From: Paraeggerthella hongkongensis
GTDB lineage: Bacteria > Actinomycetota > Coriobacteriia > Coriobacteriales > Eggerthellaceae
Length of the DNA: 64,000 nt
Direction of reading: 5' to 3'
NCBI RefSeq assembly: GCF_003340345.1
Contig: NZ_PPTQ01000001.1
Span: forward strand, 62,001-126,000
In this document: positions 24,572 through 33,350 of the stretch, one piece after another
How positions within the stretch are numbered: the first letter of the stretch is position 1
How the letters are laid out: each line of letters opens with the position of its first letter
The notes under the pieces: model-generated
Told to the model about the DNA's origin: nothing
Seen by the model: only the letters and a program-made list of their open reading frames with translations
The model's database searches: none
Position numbers and translations under genes: made by a program

Positions 24572-24949
24572 CTACTCCCCCTCCACGCGCCCGCGCCGCG
24601 ACTTCACCTGTGCGCGGCGATGTTTGTCGGCCAGGCGCGCCTCGCGCGCCCTTCGGGAAGGCTTCGTGGCATGGCGAGCCTTCGGGGGTATCGCCGCGCG
24701 CTCGAACGCGGCATGCAGCTTCTGCAAGCACAGCCGCCTATTGCGAAACTGACTGCGCGACTCGCGCGAAACCACGACGATCCCGCTTGGGCGGTGCTCC
24801 ATGCGCACCGCCGAGTCCGTGGTGTTCACGCATTGCCCGCCCGGCCCGCTGGCCCGAAACGCCTGCACCTCGCAATCGCGCTCGACCTCGTCGAGCGGTT
24901 GACGTGCCCATACGGCAAAGTCTCGGTATGTCGGGCGGTCTTGGTCCAT
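24572..24949 (-). CDS. ArfB-like peptidyl-tRNA hydrolase (RF-1 domain, GGQ)
   Basis: This 125-residue protein has the release-factor GGQ motif in [11 protein letters not shown], followed by [12 protein letters not shown] and [12 protein letters not shown]. It ends in a basic tail ([22 protein letters not shown]). It lacks codon-recognition domains, as do E. coli ArfB/YaeJ and related proteins, which free ribosomes stalled on broken mRNA by hydrolysing peptidyl-tRNA. A single gene between convergent and same-strand neighbours. Confidence 0.88.
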   Translation of the reverse strand: MDQDRPTYRDFAVWARQPLDEVERDCEVQAFRASGPGGQCVNTTDSAVRMEHRPSGIVVVSRESRSQFRNRRLCLQKLHAAFERAAIPPKARHATKPSRRAREARLADKHRRAQVKSRRGRVEGE

Positions 24950-24979
24950 GACTCCATACTAGCAGAAACCGCAAGCGCC

Positions 24980-26779
24980 TCAGCCCTCGCACGACTCGTC
25001 GACGTCTTGCAGCCGCCGCCCCCGGTCGAACGCGAGCAGGCGGCGGTAGCGCGAACTCGTTCGCTCGAGCTCGCGCGGGGCTCCGTCCAAAACCGCGCGG
25101 CCGTCCTCCACGAACACCACCCGATCGCAAGCCGAAGCGCCCAGCAGGTGATGCGTGATCATGATGACGGTGCGATCGGCCAGCGTCTTGAAGAGCGTGG
25201 ACAGCAGGGCCTGCTCGGTCAAAGGATCCAGCCCGACACACGGTTCGTCCAAGATGACAACGGGCGCATCCTGCAAAAGCACGCGCGCAAGCGCGATGCG
25301 CTGCCTCTCGCCGCCCGAGAACCGCAGGCCAGCCTCGTCGACCATCGTGTCCAGTCCATCGGGAAGCCGGTCGACCATGTCGCGCAAGCCTACCTGCTCG
25401 AGAACGTTTCGCACCTCGTCAACGGACGCGTCGGGCCTCCCAATTCGCACGTTCTCCAAAAGCGTCATGTTGAACAGGTAAACGCGCTGCTGAATCACGC
25501 CGATGTACGCGCACGCGTCGTCTCCCAGGTCGCGCGTCGGCACGCCGCCGAGCGTAACCCGCCCCTCGTCGGGAGCGAGATCGCCGCGCATGAGCGACGC
25601 GAGCGTGCTCTTCCCCGCACCGCTGCGTCCCAGGATCGCGACCTTCTGGCCTGCGGGAACCTCAAGCTGCATCCCCTTGAGCACGGGCCGCGCAGATCCC
25701 GGATACGCATACGTTACGCCCTCCACCAGCATATCGAGGGGCGCGCACGGCTGCGCGGCTTGCTTCGCAGAGCGCTCGTCGGCATCCGGAAGCTCGTTCA
25801 AACGCTCGAGCGAGTCGCCGTACGAGAATGCGTCGACCGCCGACGCCGACAGCGGCGCGAACGCGTCGATGAGCGGGAAGAAGCCCAGCACGAACGCTGC
25901 GATCCAGTTCGCCGTATCGGCGCCCTGCCCGCCGAAATGCGAACCCGCCCAAACAAGAAGCAGCGCAGCCGTCACGGCGAACAGAACCTGCAGCACCACG
26001 TCGCGGCGGCGGGCGAAGCGCTCCTCGGCGGCGGCCAGTTCCCTCATGGAGCGCTCGGCCGCGCGGTAGCGCGTCAGGTACTCGTCGCCGCGCTGGGAGA
26101 ACACCCAGTCGGACACGCCCAGCACGTTGTCGGTCAGCTCGGCGTACAGATCGTTTCGCAGCGCTTTGTAGCGCATGCGGCGCGCGCCGCATGCCAGCAC
26201 CGAAACCGCAGGCAGCAGCAGGACCGCCGACCCCAGCATGACAAGCAGCATGCACGCCAGAAACGGCGAGAAGAACCCCGCAGCCGCCACCAGGGCGAAC
26301 CACAGCACCCAGGCGATCACCGTCGGGAACACCGTTCTCAAATAAAGGTTCTGCAAATGCCCGATATCCTCGGACAAAAGACCCAGCACATCGCCCGTAC
26401 GATGCGTCGCGCGGAAGAACAGCGCATCCTTCTCAAGCGACCGGTACAGCTTCAGACGCAGGTCGGACGTCATGCGCAGCACCCAGTCGTGGCTGCACAG
26501 CCGCTCCAGGTAATGAAGCAGCGGCTTGCCTATGCCGAATATGCGCACGAAGATGAGCGGCAAATTAAGGGCCAAAATGGACTCGGGCACGCCGGCGGCG
26601 CCGCTTATCAGAAAGCCGGAGGTGAACATGAGGCCGGCCGCGAAAGCGAACGTCGCGAAGCCCAGGAACAGCGCGAGCGCAAGCACCTTGCGGTACCGCT
26701 TGAAGAACGGCACGACCCAGCGATCCTCGCGCCACGTCCTGCGCATAGCCCTCGCCCCCTTCGCATCCACGCCGCTCAT
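24980..26779 (-). CDS. cydC: Thiol-reductant ABC exporter subunit CydC
   Basis: This 599-residue half-transporter has six membrane helices in about the first 330 residues, then an ABC domain with Walker A GRSGAGKSTL, signature FSGGERQR and VVILDEPCVGLD. CydDC exports cysteine and glutathione and is needed to assemble cytochrome bd oxidase. ATG 26779 overlaps the cydD stop as ATGA. The bd oxidase genes themselves are not in this window. Confidence 0.92.
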   Translation of the reverse strand: MSGVDAKGARAMRRTWREDRWVVPFFKRYRKVLALALFLGFATFAFAAGLMFTSGFLISGAAGVPESILALNLPLIFVRIFGIGKPLLHYLERLCSHDWVLRMTSDLRLKLYRSLEKDALFFRATHRTGDVLGLLSEDIGHLQNLYLRTVFPTVIAWVLWFALVAAAGFFSPFLACMLLVMLGSAVLLLPAVSVLACGARRMRYKALRNDLYAELTDNVLGVSDWVFSQRGDEYLTRYRAAERSMRELAAAEERFARRRDVVLQVLFAVTAALLLVWAGSHFGGQGADTANWIAAFVLGFFPLIDAFAPLSASAVDAFSYGDSLERLNELPDADERSAKQAAQPCAPLDMLVEGVTYAYPGSARPVLKGMQLEVPAGQKVAILGRSGAGKSTLASLMRGDLAPDEGRVTLGGVPTRDLGDDACAYIGVIQQRVYLFNMTLLENVRIGRPDASVDEVRNVLEQVGLRDMVDRLPDGLDTMVDEAGLRFSGGERQRIALARVLLQDAPVVILDEPCVGLDPLTEQALLSTLFKTLADRTVIMITHHLLGASACDRVVFVEDGRAVLDGAPRELERTSSRYRRLLAFDRGRRLQDVDESCEG

Positions 26780-28503
26780 GCGACATCACCGCCCAACCGA
26801 GACGCAAGCCGCGCATACGGCCCGTCGTGCGCAGCCAGCTCTTCGGGACGACCCGCCTCCACCACGCGACCCCCGTCGACCACCAGCACGTAGTCCATAT
26901 CGGACATCCAATGCAGCCGGTGGGTGGCAAAAAACACCAGACGCCCCTCCATGAGGGGCAGCATGCGCTCCTTGAGCTCCCATTCCGTCTCGATATCCAG
27001 GTGCGCCGTCGGTTCGTCGAACAAGAGAATCCGCCGATCAGCATCCAGGAACGCGCGCGCAAGGGCTATCCTTTGCGCCTGTCCGCCCGAAAGGGACCGG
27101 GCCCCCTCGCCGATAACCGTATCCAAGCCGTCAGGAAGCTGGGAAACCAGATCGCCAAGGCCCATCGCCTCGACTGCGCGGGAAAGGTCCGCCTCGTCGG
27201 CATCGGGGCGGTAAAACGCGATGTTCTCGCGCAGCGTGGCATGGAACACGTACGGATTCTGGGGAATGTAGACCGTCTGCCGCTGCCAATCGACCCGATG
27301 CAGCCCGGCCGCGGTCACACCACCCACGCGAAACGACCCCGCACTTGGATCGGCGAAACCGCCCAGCAGGTTGACCAGGGTGCTCTTGCCAGCGCCGCTC
27401 GCACCGACGATGCCCACGCGCGCGAAGCCGCGCACCTCGAACCGCACGTCCTCGAGAGCCTTGAAACCCGGGTACGAGAAACCCACGCCGCAGGCGGAAA
27501 ACGTGCAGTCCGGCCCCCAGGTCGGCACGGGATCCTCGGCATCGTCGACGGGCGCGGCCTGCGGCTCGTCGACGATGCCGAGGATCGAAACCAGCGCGTT
27601 CTTTCCGTCGAGCGAGGCGTGGTAGTCGGCGGCGAACTCGCGCACCGGCTTGAAGTACTCCGGAACCATCACCAGCACCACGAGTGCCGGGAAAAAGGCA
27701 AGCGTCCCGTCCACCAGGCGAAACCCCAGCATGATCGCCACAGCCGCCAGCGAGCCGGTTGCGAACAAATCCAGCACGGTACTCGACAGCGTGGCCACGC
27801 GCAGGGTCTTCATGGTCGCTTCGCGAAAGCGCTCGCTCGCCGCGTAGATGCTGCTGCCGTAGGAGCGACCGCGACCGAACAGCTTGAGCGTGTCGATGCC
27901 GCGCAGCGCGTCGATGAACGTGTTCGACAGCATCTGAAACGTCGCGTGCTGCTTGGCGGCTTCATCCTGCGCCGTGTGTCCCAGGATGACCATGTACAGG
28001 ATAATAAAGGGAAACGCCACCAGCGCGATCACGCCCGAAACCCAATCGAGCGGGAATATCCAGCACAGAAGCACCAGGGGGATGACCACGACGCCCACGG
28101 CCTTCGGCAGAATCAGGCGAATATAGGTCTCCACCTGGTCGACGCCCTCTAAAACAAGGGTGGTCACGTTGCCCGTCCCGTGCTTCTGCACCACCGCCGC
28201 GCCCGTTTCGAACACGCGCGAGAGCAGCCGCTGGCGCAGTTCGTCGGCCCGCGCGGCCGCGTAGCGATCGAGGTACGTTTCCTGCGCGTACAAAAGAACC
28301 TGCCGCGCAACGAAGCACGCGACGAACAGCGCTATCCAGAAAACCTGGTCGGACACCGAAGCGCCCTTCCACAAATCCACGATCGCGGCAGCAAGGGCCC
28401 AAGCTTGCCCCACCACGGCGAACGCGCGCGCACAGGAAAATGCGACCAATACGACAAGCGCCGCGCGCACGCCCTGTAGCGCGAAGATAGCCTTGTCTAT
28501 CAA
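26776..28503 (-). CDS. cydD: Thiol-reductant ABC exporter subunit CydD
   Basis: This 575-residue half-transporter is the partner of CydC. Membrane helices span about residues 10-310, followed by the ATPase domain with GASGAGKSTL, LSGGQAQR and LLFDEPTAHLD. It starts with TTG at 28503 after a GAGGGGG stretch. Upstream, an AT-rich minus-strand stretch (TATATGATATAAAA, about 28558-28572) could hold the promoter. The order D-C matches other cydDC operons. Confidence 0.92.
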   Translation of the reverse strand: MIDKAIFALQGVRAALVVLVAFSCARAFAVVGQAWALAAAIVDLWKGASVSDQVFWIALFVACFVARQVLLYAQETYLDRYAAARADELRQRLLSRVFETGAAVVQKHGTGNVTTLVLEGVDQVETYIRLILPKAVGVVVIPLVLLCWIFPLDWVSGVIALVAFPFIILYMVILGHTAQDEAAKQHATFQMLSNTFIDALRGIDTLKLFGRGRSYGSSIYAASERFREATMKTLRVATLSSTVLDLFATGSLAAVAIMLGFRLVDGTLAFFPALVVLVMVPEYFKPVREFAADYHASLDGKNALVSILGIVDEPQAAPVDDAEDPVPTWGPDCTFSACGVGFSYPGFKALEDVRFEVRGFARVGIVGASGAGKSTLVNLLGGFADPSAGSFRVGGVTAAGLHRVDWQRQTVYIPQNPYVFHATLRENIAFYRPDADEADLSRAVEAMGLGDLVSQLPDGLDTVIGEGARSLSGGQAQRIALARAFLDADRRILLFDEPTAHLDIETEWELKERMLPLMEGRLVFFATHRLHWMSDMDYVLVVDGGRVVEAGRPEELAAHDGPYARLASRLGGDVA

Positions 28504-28618
28504 CGCCCGCCCCCTCGTCTGCGAAGCATCGTCGCTCTCGATTATTTGTTACTTCTTTTATATCATATAGAGACGGGCAGGCGCAAGCGCTTCGCCAGCA
28601 CGCTGCTCGCAGCGTTCG

Positions 28619-29545
28619 TCAGCGCGCTTCCTCCCGAAAGCCCCACATCCGCACCTCGGGCTGCAGCCTAACGCCCGCGCTCGCCTGAACGCGATCCTGC
28701 ACGTCGGCTATCACGCGGCGCACGTCCGCGGCGCTCGCTCCGTCCACGTTCACCACGAAGCCGCAATGCTTGGTCGAAACCTGCGCCCCGCCCACGCGAT
28801 ATCCTCGCAAGCCGGCATCCTGCACCAGCTTTCCTGCGAAGTAGCCCTCCGGGCGCTTGAAGGTGCTGCCCGCACTGGGCAGCTCGAGCGGCTGCTTCTC
28901 GGCCCGACGCCGCTCCAGATCCTCCATGCGCTCCGCAATGGCCGCAGGGTCGTCGAAGGAAAGCTCCAAAACCGCGGACAGCACCACGTAGCGCTCGTCG
29001 TCCATCATGCTGTGACGATACGACCAGTCCGCTTCCTCGGCGCTCACCTCCACGATGCGGCCATCCGGCGTCAGACAGCGCAACGACCTTGCCACGTCGC
29101 GAAACTCTCCCCCGTAAGCGCCGGCGTTCATGATGGCGGCGCCCCCGACGGTACCCGGAATTCCGCTGGCGAATTCGTATCCGGCCAGCCCGGCCTCGCA
29201 TGCTACGCGCGCGACCTTCGCGTTCGAAGCGCCCGCGCAGGCGCGCACGATGTTGCCCGAAATGCTCACGTCCGACAGATTGTCGGCGATGCGCACCACG
29301 ACGCAGCGCAGACCCTCGTCGCTTACCAGCAGGTCGCTGCCCAGGCCCACGATGCGCACCTCGACGCCCGCCTCGCGGCACGCCCGCAACGCGAAGGCAA
29401 GGCCCTCTTCGTCGCGAGGCTCCACCAGGCAGTCCGCCGGACCCCCGACGCGAAACGTCGTGAGCTGCGCCATGGGCACATCGAACCGCACCGCTTCGTC
29501 GCCCAAACAGCGGAGCAGCGCGCTCTTCAATTCTTCGTCAACCAT
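28619..29545 (-). CDS. murB: UDP-N-acetylenolpyruvoylglucosamine reductase
   Basis: MurB is the FAD enzyme that makes UDP-MurNAc in peptidoglycan synthesis. The 308-residue protein has the FAD-binding runs GLGSDLLVSDEG and ASGIPGTVGGAAIMNAGAYG. The catalytic serine is in PSAGSTFKRP, followed by GYRVGGAQVSTKHCGFVVN and the final glutamate in QPEVRMWG. AAGGAGG lies before ATG 29545. It is close to the LuxR gene on the same strand, 41 bases apart, and may be cotranscribed with it. Confidence 0.96.
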   Translation of the reverse strand: MVDEELKSALLRCLGDEAVRFDVPMAQLTTFRVGGPADCLVEPRDEEGLAFALRACREAGVEVRIVGLGSDLLVSDEGLRCVVVRIADNLSDVSISGNIVRACAGASNAKVARVACEAGLAGYEFASGIPGTVGGAAIMNAGAYGGEFRDVARSLRCLTPDGRIVEVSAEEADWSYRHSMMDDERYVVLSAVLELSFDDPAAIAERMEDLERRRAEKQPLELPSAGSTFKRPEGYFAGKLVQDAGLRGYRVGGAQVSTKHCGFVVNVDGASAADVRRVIADVQDRVQASAGVRLQPEVRMWGFREEAR

Positions 29546-29586
29546 GCAGTCCTCCTTGCACGCCGGGGCGAAAGCCCTGAAGCGCG

Positions 29587-31092
29587 CTACTTGCCGCCAA
29601 GGCGGCGCACCGTGCGCTCGCCCAGGTCAATGAGTTCCTGACGCCCATGAGTGCCCGTCTTCGCGTAAATGCGCCGCAAATGCGTGTCCACCGTGCTCTT
29701 CGAGATGAACAGCTCGCCCGCTATGCGCTCGCCGGTGCGGCCGCGCAGCGCAAGCGGCAGGATTTCGGACTCGCGCTTCGAAAGCGCGTGATCCTGGGAT
29801 ATGGCCCGGCACGCTTCGTCGAATCGATCGGCGTCGCGCACGATCACCGAAAGCGCGCGGAAGTCGCGCTCGGTGAACAGGAACAAATACGCGTACAGGG
29901 CCGCTAGCCCTGCGAACGCGGCGATAGCGTACGGAGCCTGCTCGACGGGCTCGAACAGCTCGATGGCGTTGCCCAAGGCGATTCCGGCCATCTCGCCCAA
30001 GTAGAGCATGGCGAAGCCCCGCGCGAAGGACAGCGCCGCATCCTGGCCGGTCAGCTTCGCCATCACCAGGAATAGGGAAACCAGCACGTACGTAAGCCCC
30101 AGATAGCCTGCCAGCATGATGGACTCGCCCGGAACCCCGAACGACCCCAGAACCGGCACGAACAGAAAGCCGGCCATCATCACCAGCACGGCAAGGCGGT
30201 ACACGCCGTCGAGGGGACCTTGCTGATCAGCGGCATCCGAACCCGCCGAAGCCCCGCTCGAGATCAGCTGGAGCGCCGCCACGCAGAACAGGACCAGCAG
30301 CAGCAAGCTGGCCGAGAACGCCGGCGTCGAAGCCATGCCCGGATCCGACGCGAACGTTTCCATGAAACCCGCGGTCAGGCCGAACAACCCGGTTCCCGCG
30401 ATGATCTTCTTCGACAGGCGCGCCGTTTCGTCATGCTGCTCGCGCGTGGCGACCAGATCGCCGAACCTGAAGCTCTGCAGCCCGGCGGACGGCCCTTTGC
30501 GCGACGAAGCATCCTCTTCTCGCGCGAAAGGCTCCAAGCCGCGCAGCGCGAACGCGCTTCCCAACGGCAGCAGCTTGAGAGCGAGCAGCGCATGCTCGAC
30601 CGGGATAAGGGAGAACGCCAAGCACAACCCCGCAGCGACCGCCGCGGCAATGAACACCTCGGGCACGCAGCGATCAACCGGGCGAACGCCGAACGCACGG
30701 CCCCAAGCAGCCAGCATGAACCCGGCGGGAACGCCCACGAGCAGCCCTTCCACGGCGATGCCCCATGCACCCGTCCCAGCCAAAGACGACACGACCGACC
30801 CCAGCACCAGCAGCCCCGCATAGCACCAAAGCAGCGTGCGGGACAGCAGCGCATCGCGCGCGCGAGGAGACGCGTTGCGCAGCATCGCGAACGAAAGCAC
30901 CATGAACGCCAGGGTCAGAAGCAAATCGGCGCGCTCGAAAGCGAACTCCCCCTCCCCGAAGGCGCGGTTGGCGCCCAGGTAGAACAGGGAGAACACGAAC
31001 CCCTGATTGCAGGCGAACCCCAAGATGGCCCGCACCGCGGACGGCTCGGTTATCCGGTCGAGTCGCAAGCCGAGCTGCACTGACCCCTCCAT
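29587..31092 (-). CDS. LuxR-type regulator with a multi-helix membrane domain
   Basis: This is a protein of about 501 residues. Roughly twelve hydrophobic segments fill the first 420 residues (the first is near AILGFACNQGFVFSLFYLG). A cytoplasmic C-terminal HTH follows (LSKRESEILPLALRGRTGER, then FISKSTVDTHLRRIYAKTGTH). Such membrane-bound LuxR regulators are numerous in Eggerthellaceae and mostly uncharacterised. ATG 31092 is my choice because it lies just ahead of the first helix. The frame stays open upstream through a 14-copy GGCAC repeat to 31347, so an extended form cannot be excluded. The signal sensed is unknown. Confidence 0.85.
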   Translation of the reverse strand: MEGSVQLGLRLDRITEPSAVRAILGFACNQGFVFSLFYLGANRAFGEGEFAFERADLLLTLAFMVLSFAMLRNASPRARDALLSRTLLWCYAGLLVLGSVVSSLAGTGAWGIAVEGLLVGVPAGFMLAAWGRAFGVRPVDRCVPEVFIAAAVAAGLCLAFSLIPVEHALLALKLLPLGSAFALRGLEPFAREEDASSRKGPSAGLQSFRFGDLVATREQHDETARLSKKIIAGTGLFGLTAGFMETFASDPGMASTPAFSASLLLLVLFCVAALQLISSGASAGSDAADQQGPLDGVYRLAVLVMMAGFLFVPVLGSFGVPGESIMLAGYLGLTYVLVSLFLVMAKLTGQDAALSFARGFAMLYLGEMAGIALGNAIELFEPVEQAPYAIAAFAGLAALYAYLFLFTERDFRALSVIVRDADRFDEACRAISQDHALSKRESEILPLALRGRTGERIAGELFISKSTVDTHLRRIYAKTGTHGRQELIDLGERTVRRLGGK

Positions 31093-31234
31093 TCCATTCC
31101 ATTCGATACGATACGCAGTACGCGTCCATGATAGCAGGAGATGGGAACCGCTCGCGGGAACCGTCCGAACTCCCGCGAGTCTCCGAAGTTCGGGAGCACA
31201 GACGCGCCGGGAGCCCGCACCCCTCCCCCAATGC

Positions 31235-31304
31235 GGCACGGCACGGCACGGCACGGCACGGCACGGCACGGCACGGCACGGCACGGCACGGCACGGCACG
31301 GCAC
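31235..31304. repeat. 14 perfect tandem copies of GGCAC
   Basis: Seventy bases consist of exactly 14 uninterrupted GGCAC units (GTGCC on the LuxR coding strand). The array lies about 140-210 bases upstream of the LuxR start. Because the unit is 5 bases, gain or loss of one unit would shift any frame that crosses it, and would change promoter spacing if transcription starts upstream. Confidence 0.95.
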
Positions 31305-31341
31305 AAAAGTTTCGTCCGCCTGCAAGTCCCGATAGGCCGCC

Positions 31342-31545
31342 GCGCACGAAAAACTCCCATCTTTGGCAGGTTTTGACGGTTAGGGGTTGTCTCTTCCGCC
31401 CTTCGTTTTGCAGAGCGCAAGCGCTTCGACATCGTACCTGGTCAGAAGCCCGGTCGAAAGCAACGCCGGAGAAAGGCTTCCCCTAGCGCGCGCTCGACGA
31501 CTTCAAACCGTCAAAACCTGCCAGCGAAGGCGGTTTTTCGTGCGC
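31342..31545. repeat. 204-bp element bounded by 40-base imperfect inverted repeats
   Basis: The left arm 31342-31381 and right arm 31506-31545 match as reverse complements with 5 mismatches in 40. The inner 17 bases of the left arm (GGCAGGTTTTGACGGTT) are perfect. Like the element at 23715-23871, its arms use GTCAAAAC and AGTTTT blocks. The interior has a GGGG..TTCCGCC stretch and a CCTGGTCA. I take the two as diverged members of one small inverted-repeat family. Confidence 0.65.
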
Positions 31546-31718
31546 AACCACGCGAGGCGGCGAAAAAGAAGAGGCTCCTGGCGCGCAAGGGCATCCCTCC
31601 CCGAACCGCTGAAGCAGACGTGCTGCGAATACCCTGCAGAACGAGCCGATCGAACGATGTCGACAACAGCCCAGCATCGAAACGCTCGGACCCGTAGGGG
31701 GGTCATTCCGCCGCAGTC

Positions 31719-31749
31719 TTGACGAGGCGCTTTTTCGATAGCCTATAAT
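31719..31749 (+). promoter_or_regulatory. Sigma-70-type promoter of the lipoprotein gene
   Basis: TTGACG (31719-31724) and TATAAT (31744-31749) are separated by 19 bases, 2 more than ideal. Transcription would start near 31757, about 50 bases before the lipoprotein ATG. Confidence 0.6.
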
Positions 31750-31808
31750 CGTTTCAAGCGTCATGCGGAAACGCGACGTCTGCACCTTTCGCGATCAAAG
31801 GATTCGCC

Positions 31809-32852
31809 ATGAAACGAGCTTCGACACTCTTTCTCGTCGGCACGATGGTCTTTGCGGCAATCGGCTTTTACGGCTGCGCTTCGAACGGCGAACGAGACGC
31901 TTCCGCCAACGCCTCTATCGGCATCATCGAAACGCGCGAAACGGCCAAGACGAGCAGGGTCGCTCTGTACGATAAGGAACTGAACGAGGTAGCAGAGATT
32001 CCTTTGAACTATGCGGGAGTGGGCAACGCCTTTTGCGATCCCCTGGTTTACAACGGCAGCCTTTTCACCATGTCCCTGGGAAGGAGCAAGGCCAAAGACG
32101 GCAGCGCCGTCCTCCAAGTTGATCTAGGCTCCCTCTCCACCAAGGCATACGCCATCGACCAGCCGACCGTGAACGACGTGGCTGCGAGCGATAAATACGT
32201 ATTCGTTTGCAACGCAACAAGCCACGCAACCCGCATCAATCGCTGCCGAACCGACGACGGGAGCGTATCGAGCGTGTCCGTCGAAGGAGTTTACGTATCG
32301 AAACTCGTTTGGCACGAAGACAGCTTGTACGCTTTCGCATCGTCTCTTGACGACGGCTCTTCGACGATCTTGCGCTACGACGAGAACCTGACCCTCGAGG
32401 AATCGATCGATTGCAGCGCCTACGACTCGGACGTCTACCGGACGGTTGCGCATGACGGAAGCATCTACTATTGCGGCACCGGCCTGACGGGAAGGCAGAT
32501 CGGCGTGCTCGATACCGAAGACAACACGGCGAGCACCATTCAATTGAGCAAGGGCGCCGCTTCGAGCGTGGCTTTCGCGAACGGCAAGCTTTACGTTGCC
32601 CATTACAACGTCGTCCAAGGGCAAGACGACAGCGCGCTCAGCATCGTGGATCTGGCGACGGGAGCTATCGAGGAGCATGCTTTCCAGCATGAAGCGCAGC
32701 ACATGGTTGCAACCGAAGGCTCGATATACATACTTGGAGATTGGACGATATACCAATACGATGCTGAAACCATAGAGCCCCTCGGAAGCAGGTCGATCGA
32801 GAGCATGCCCGGTAGCCACAGCTATCTTTCGGGGCTGTTCTCCGTGAGTTAA
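31809..32852 (+). CDS. Lipoprotein with a beta-propeller-like fold, function unknown
   Basis: The protein has 347 residues. A lipoprotein signal peptide (MKRASTLFLVGTMVFAAIG) ends in the lipobox FYGC, so it would be anchored outside the membrane. The mature part is made of repeating beta units with motifs such as VFVCNATSHATRINR, WHEDSLYAFASSLDD and FANGKLYVAHYN, typical of six- or seven-bladed propellers of the YVTN/quinoprotein kind. ATG 31809 has AAAGGA six bases upstream. It is monocistronic, with its own promoter and a hairpin downstream. I do not recognise a more specific family. Confidence 0.8.
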   Translation: MKRASTLFLVGTMVFAAIGFYGCASNGERDASANASIGIIETRETAKTSRVALYDKELNEVAEIPLNYAGVGNAFCDPLVYNGSLFTMSLGRSKAKDGSAVLQVDLGSLSTKAYAIDQPTVNDVAASDKYVFVCNATSHATRINRCRTDDGSVSSVSVEGVYVSKLVWHEDSLYAFASSLDDGSSTILRYDENLTLEESIDCSAYDSDVYRTVAHDGSIYYCGTGLTGRQIGVLDTEDNTASTIQLSKGAASSVAFANGKLYVAHYNVVQGQDDSALSIVDLATGAIEEHAFQHEAQHMVATEGSIYILGDWTIYQYDAETIEPLGSRSIESMPGSHSYLSGLFSVS

Positions 32853-32934
32853 GACCGCCGCCGGAACAGCCCGCATGGGCTAAGGCGCTCTCCCGAGCAG
32901 TGCGAAAGACGAGCCGTTCCCCATCGAAGACGAA

Positions 32935-32989
32935 CGGGAGCAAATAGGTCGCGGAAACCGCCTGAGCTCCCGCGACCTTCCTGCTCCCG
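32935..32989 (+). terminator. Two-step hairpin after the lipoprotein gene
   Basis: CGGGAGCA (32935-32942) pairs with TGCTCCCG (32982-32989). Inside it GGTCGCGG (32947-32954) pairs with CCGCGACC (32970-32977). It lies 83 bases after the lipoprotein stop and has no T run, so its action as a terminator is uncertain. Confidence 0.45.
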
Positions 32990-32993
32990 GAAA

Positions 32994-33031
32994 CGCAACG
33001 CCCCGCGGCACGAATGCGGCGGGGCGTTGCG
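32994..33031 (-). terminator. Hairpin downstream of tatA
   Basis: CGCAACGCCCCGC (32994-33006) and GCGGGGCGTTGCG (33019-33031) form a perfect 13-bp stem with a 12-base loop. It lies 56 bases beyond the tatA stop, between convergent genes. Confidence 0.65.
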
Positions 33032-33086
33032 GGCGCGAGGGAGGGAGGGGTCGCGCCGGAAAATAGGGAATGATCTAAGTTGGTTG

Positions 33087-33350
33087 CTAGGCGGTCTGCG
33101 AGGTCTTCTTCGCGCGCACCGTCTTCTTCACGGGCTGGGCAGCAGGCTCGTCGTCTTCCACGACGTCCTCGACCGCCAGCTCCACGGCGTCGGAAGCGTC
33201 GTCCTTGCCGCCGCCCATGCCTTCGCGCAGGTTCTTCACGGTCTTGCCCAGAGACGCGCCCAGTTTGGGGAGGTTCTTCGGGCCGAAGATGAGCAGCACG
33301 ACAGCCAGGATGATAACGAGCTCGGGAACACCCATACCAAGAATCTTCAT
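33087..33350 (-). CDS. tatA: Sec-independent protein translocase subunit TatA
   Basis: This 87-residue protein has an N-terminal membrane helix (GVPELVIILAVVLLIFGP), the family's GPKNLPKLGASLGK hinge and amphipathic helix, and an acidic then basic tail. TatA forms the export pore for folded proteins with twin-arginine signals; the formate dehydrogenase alpha subunit in this window carries such a signal. AGGAGG lies 8 bases before ATG 33350. TatC is not encoded nearby. Confidence 0.93.
   Translation of the reverse strand: MKILGMGVPELVIILAVVLLIFGPKNLPKLGASLGKTVKNLREGMGGGKDDASDAVELAVEDVVEDDEPAAQPVKKTVRAKKTSQTA

Larger units (their letters stand above)
31093..31808. other. 716-base non-coding stretch
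   Basis: Between the divergent LuxR and lipoprotein genes I see no supportable gene. It holds the short repeats ATTCC and GATAC just before the LuxR start (31089-31111), the GGCAC array, an inverted-repeat element and a strong plus-strand promoter. Frames that read through here in several registers are products of the pentanucleotide repeat. Confidence 0.7.

Noticed and set aside
31235-31347. A coding repeat protein (CRAVP repeats) or CRISPR array
   Set aside because: The repeat is a 5-base DNA repeat without spacers and reads open in three frames; the peptide repeat is a consequence, not evidence of a gene.
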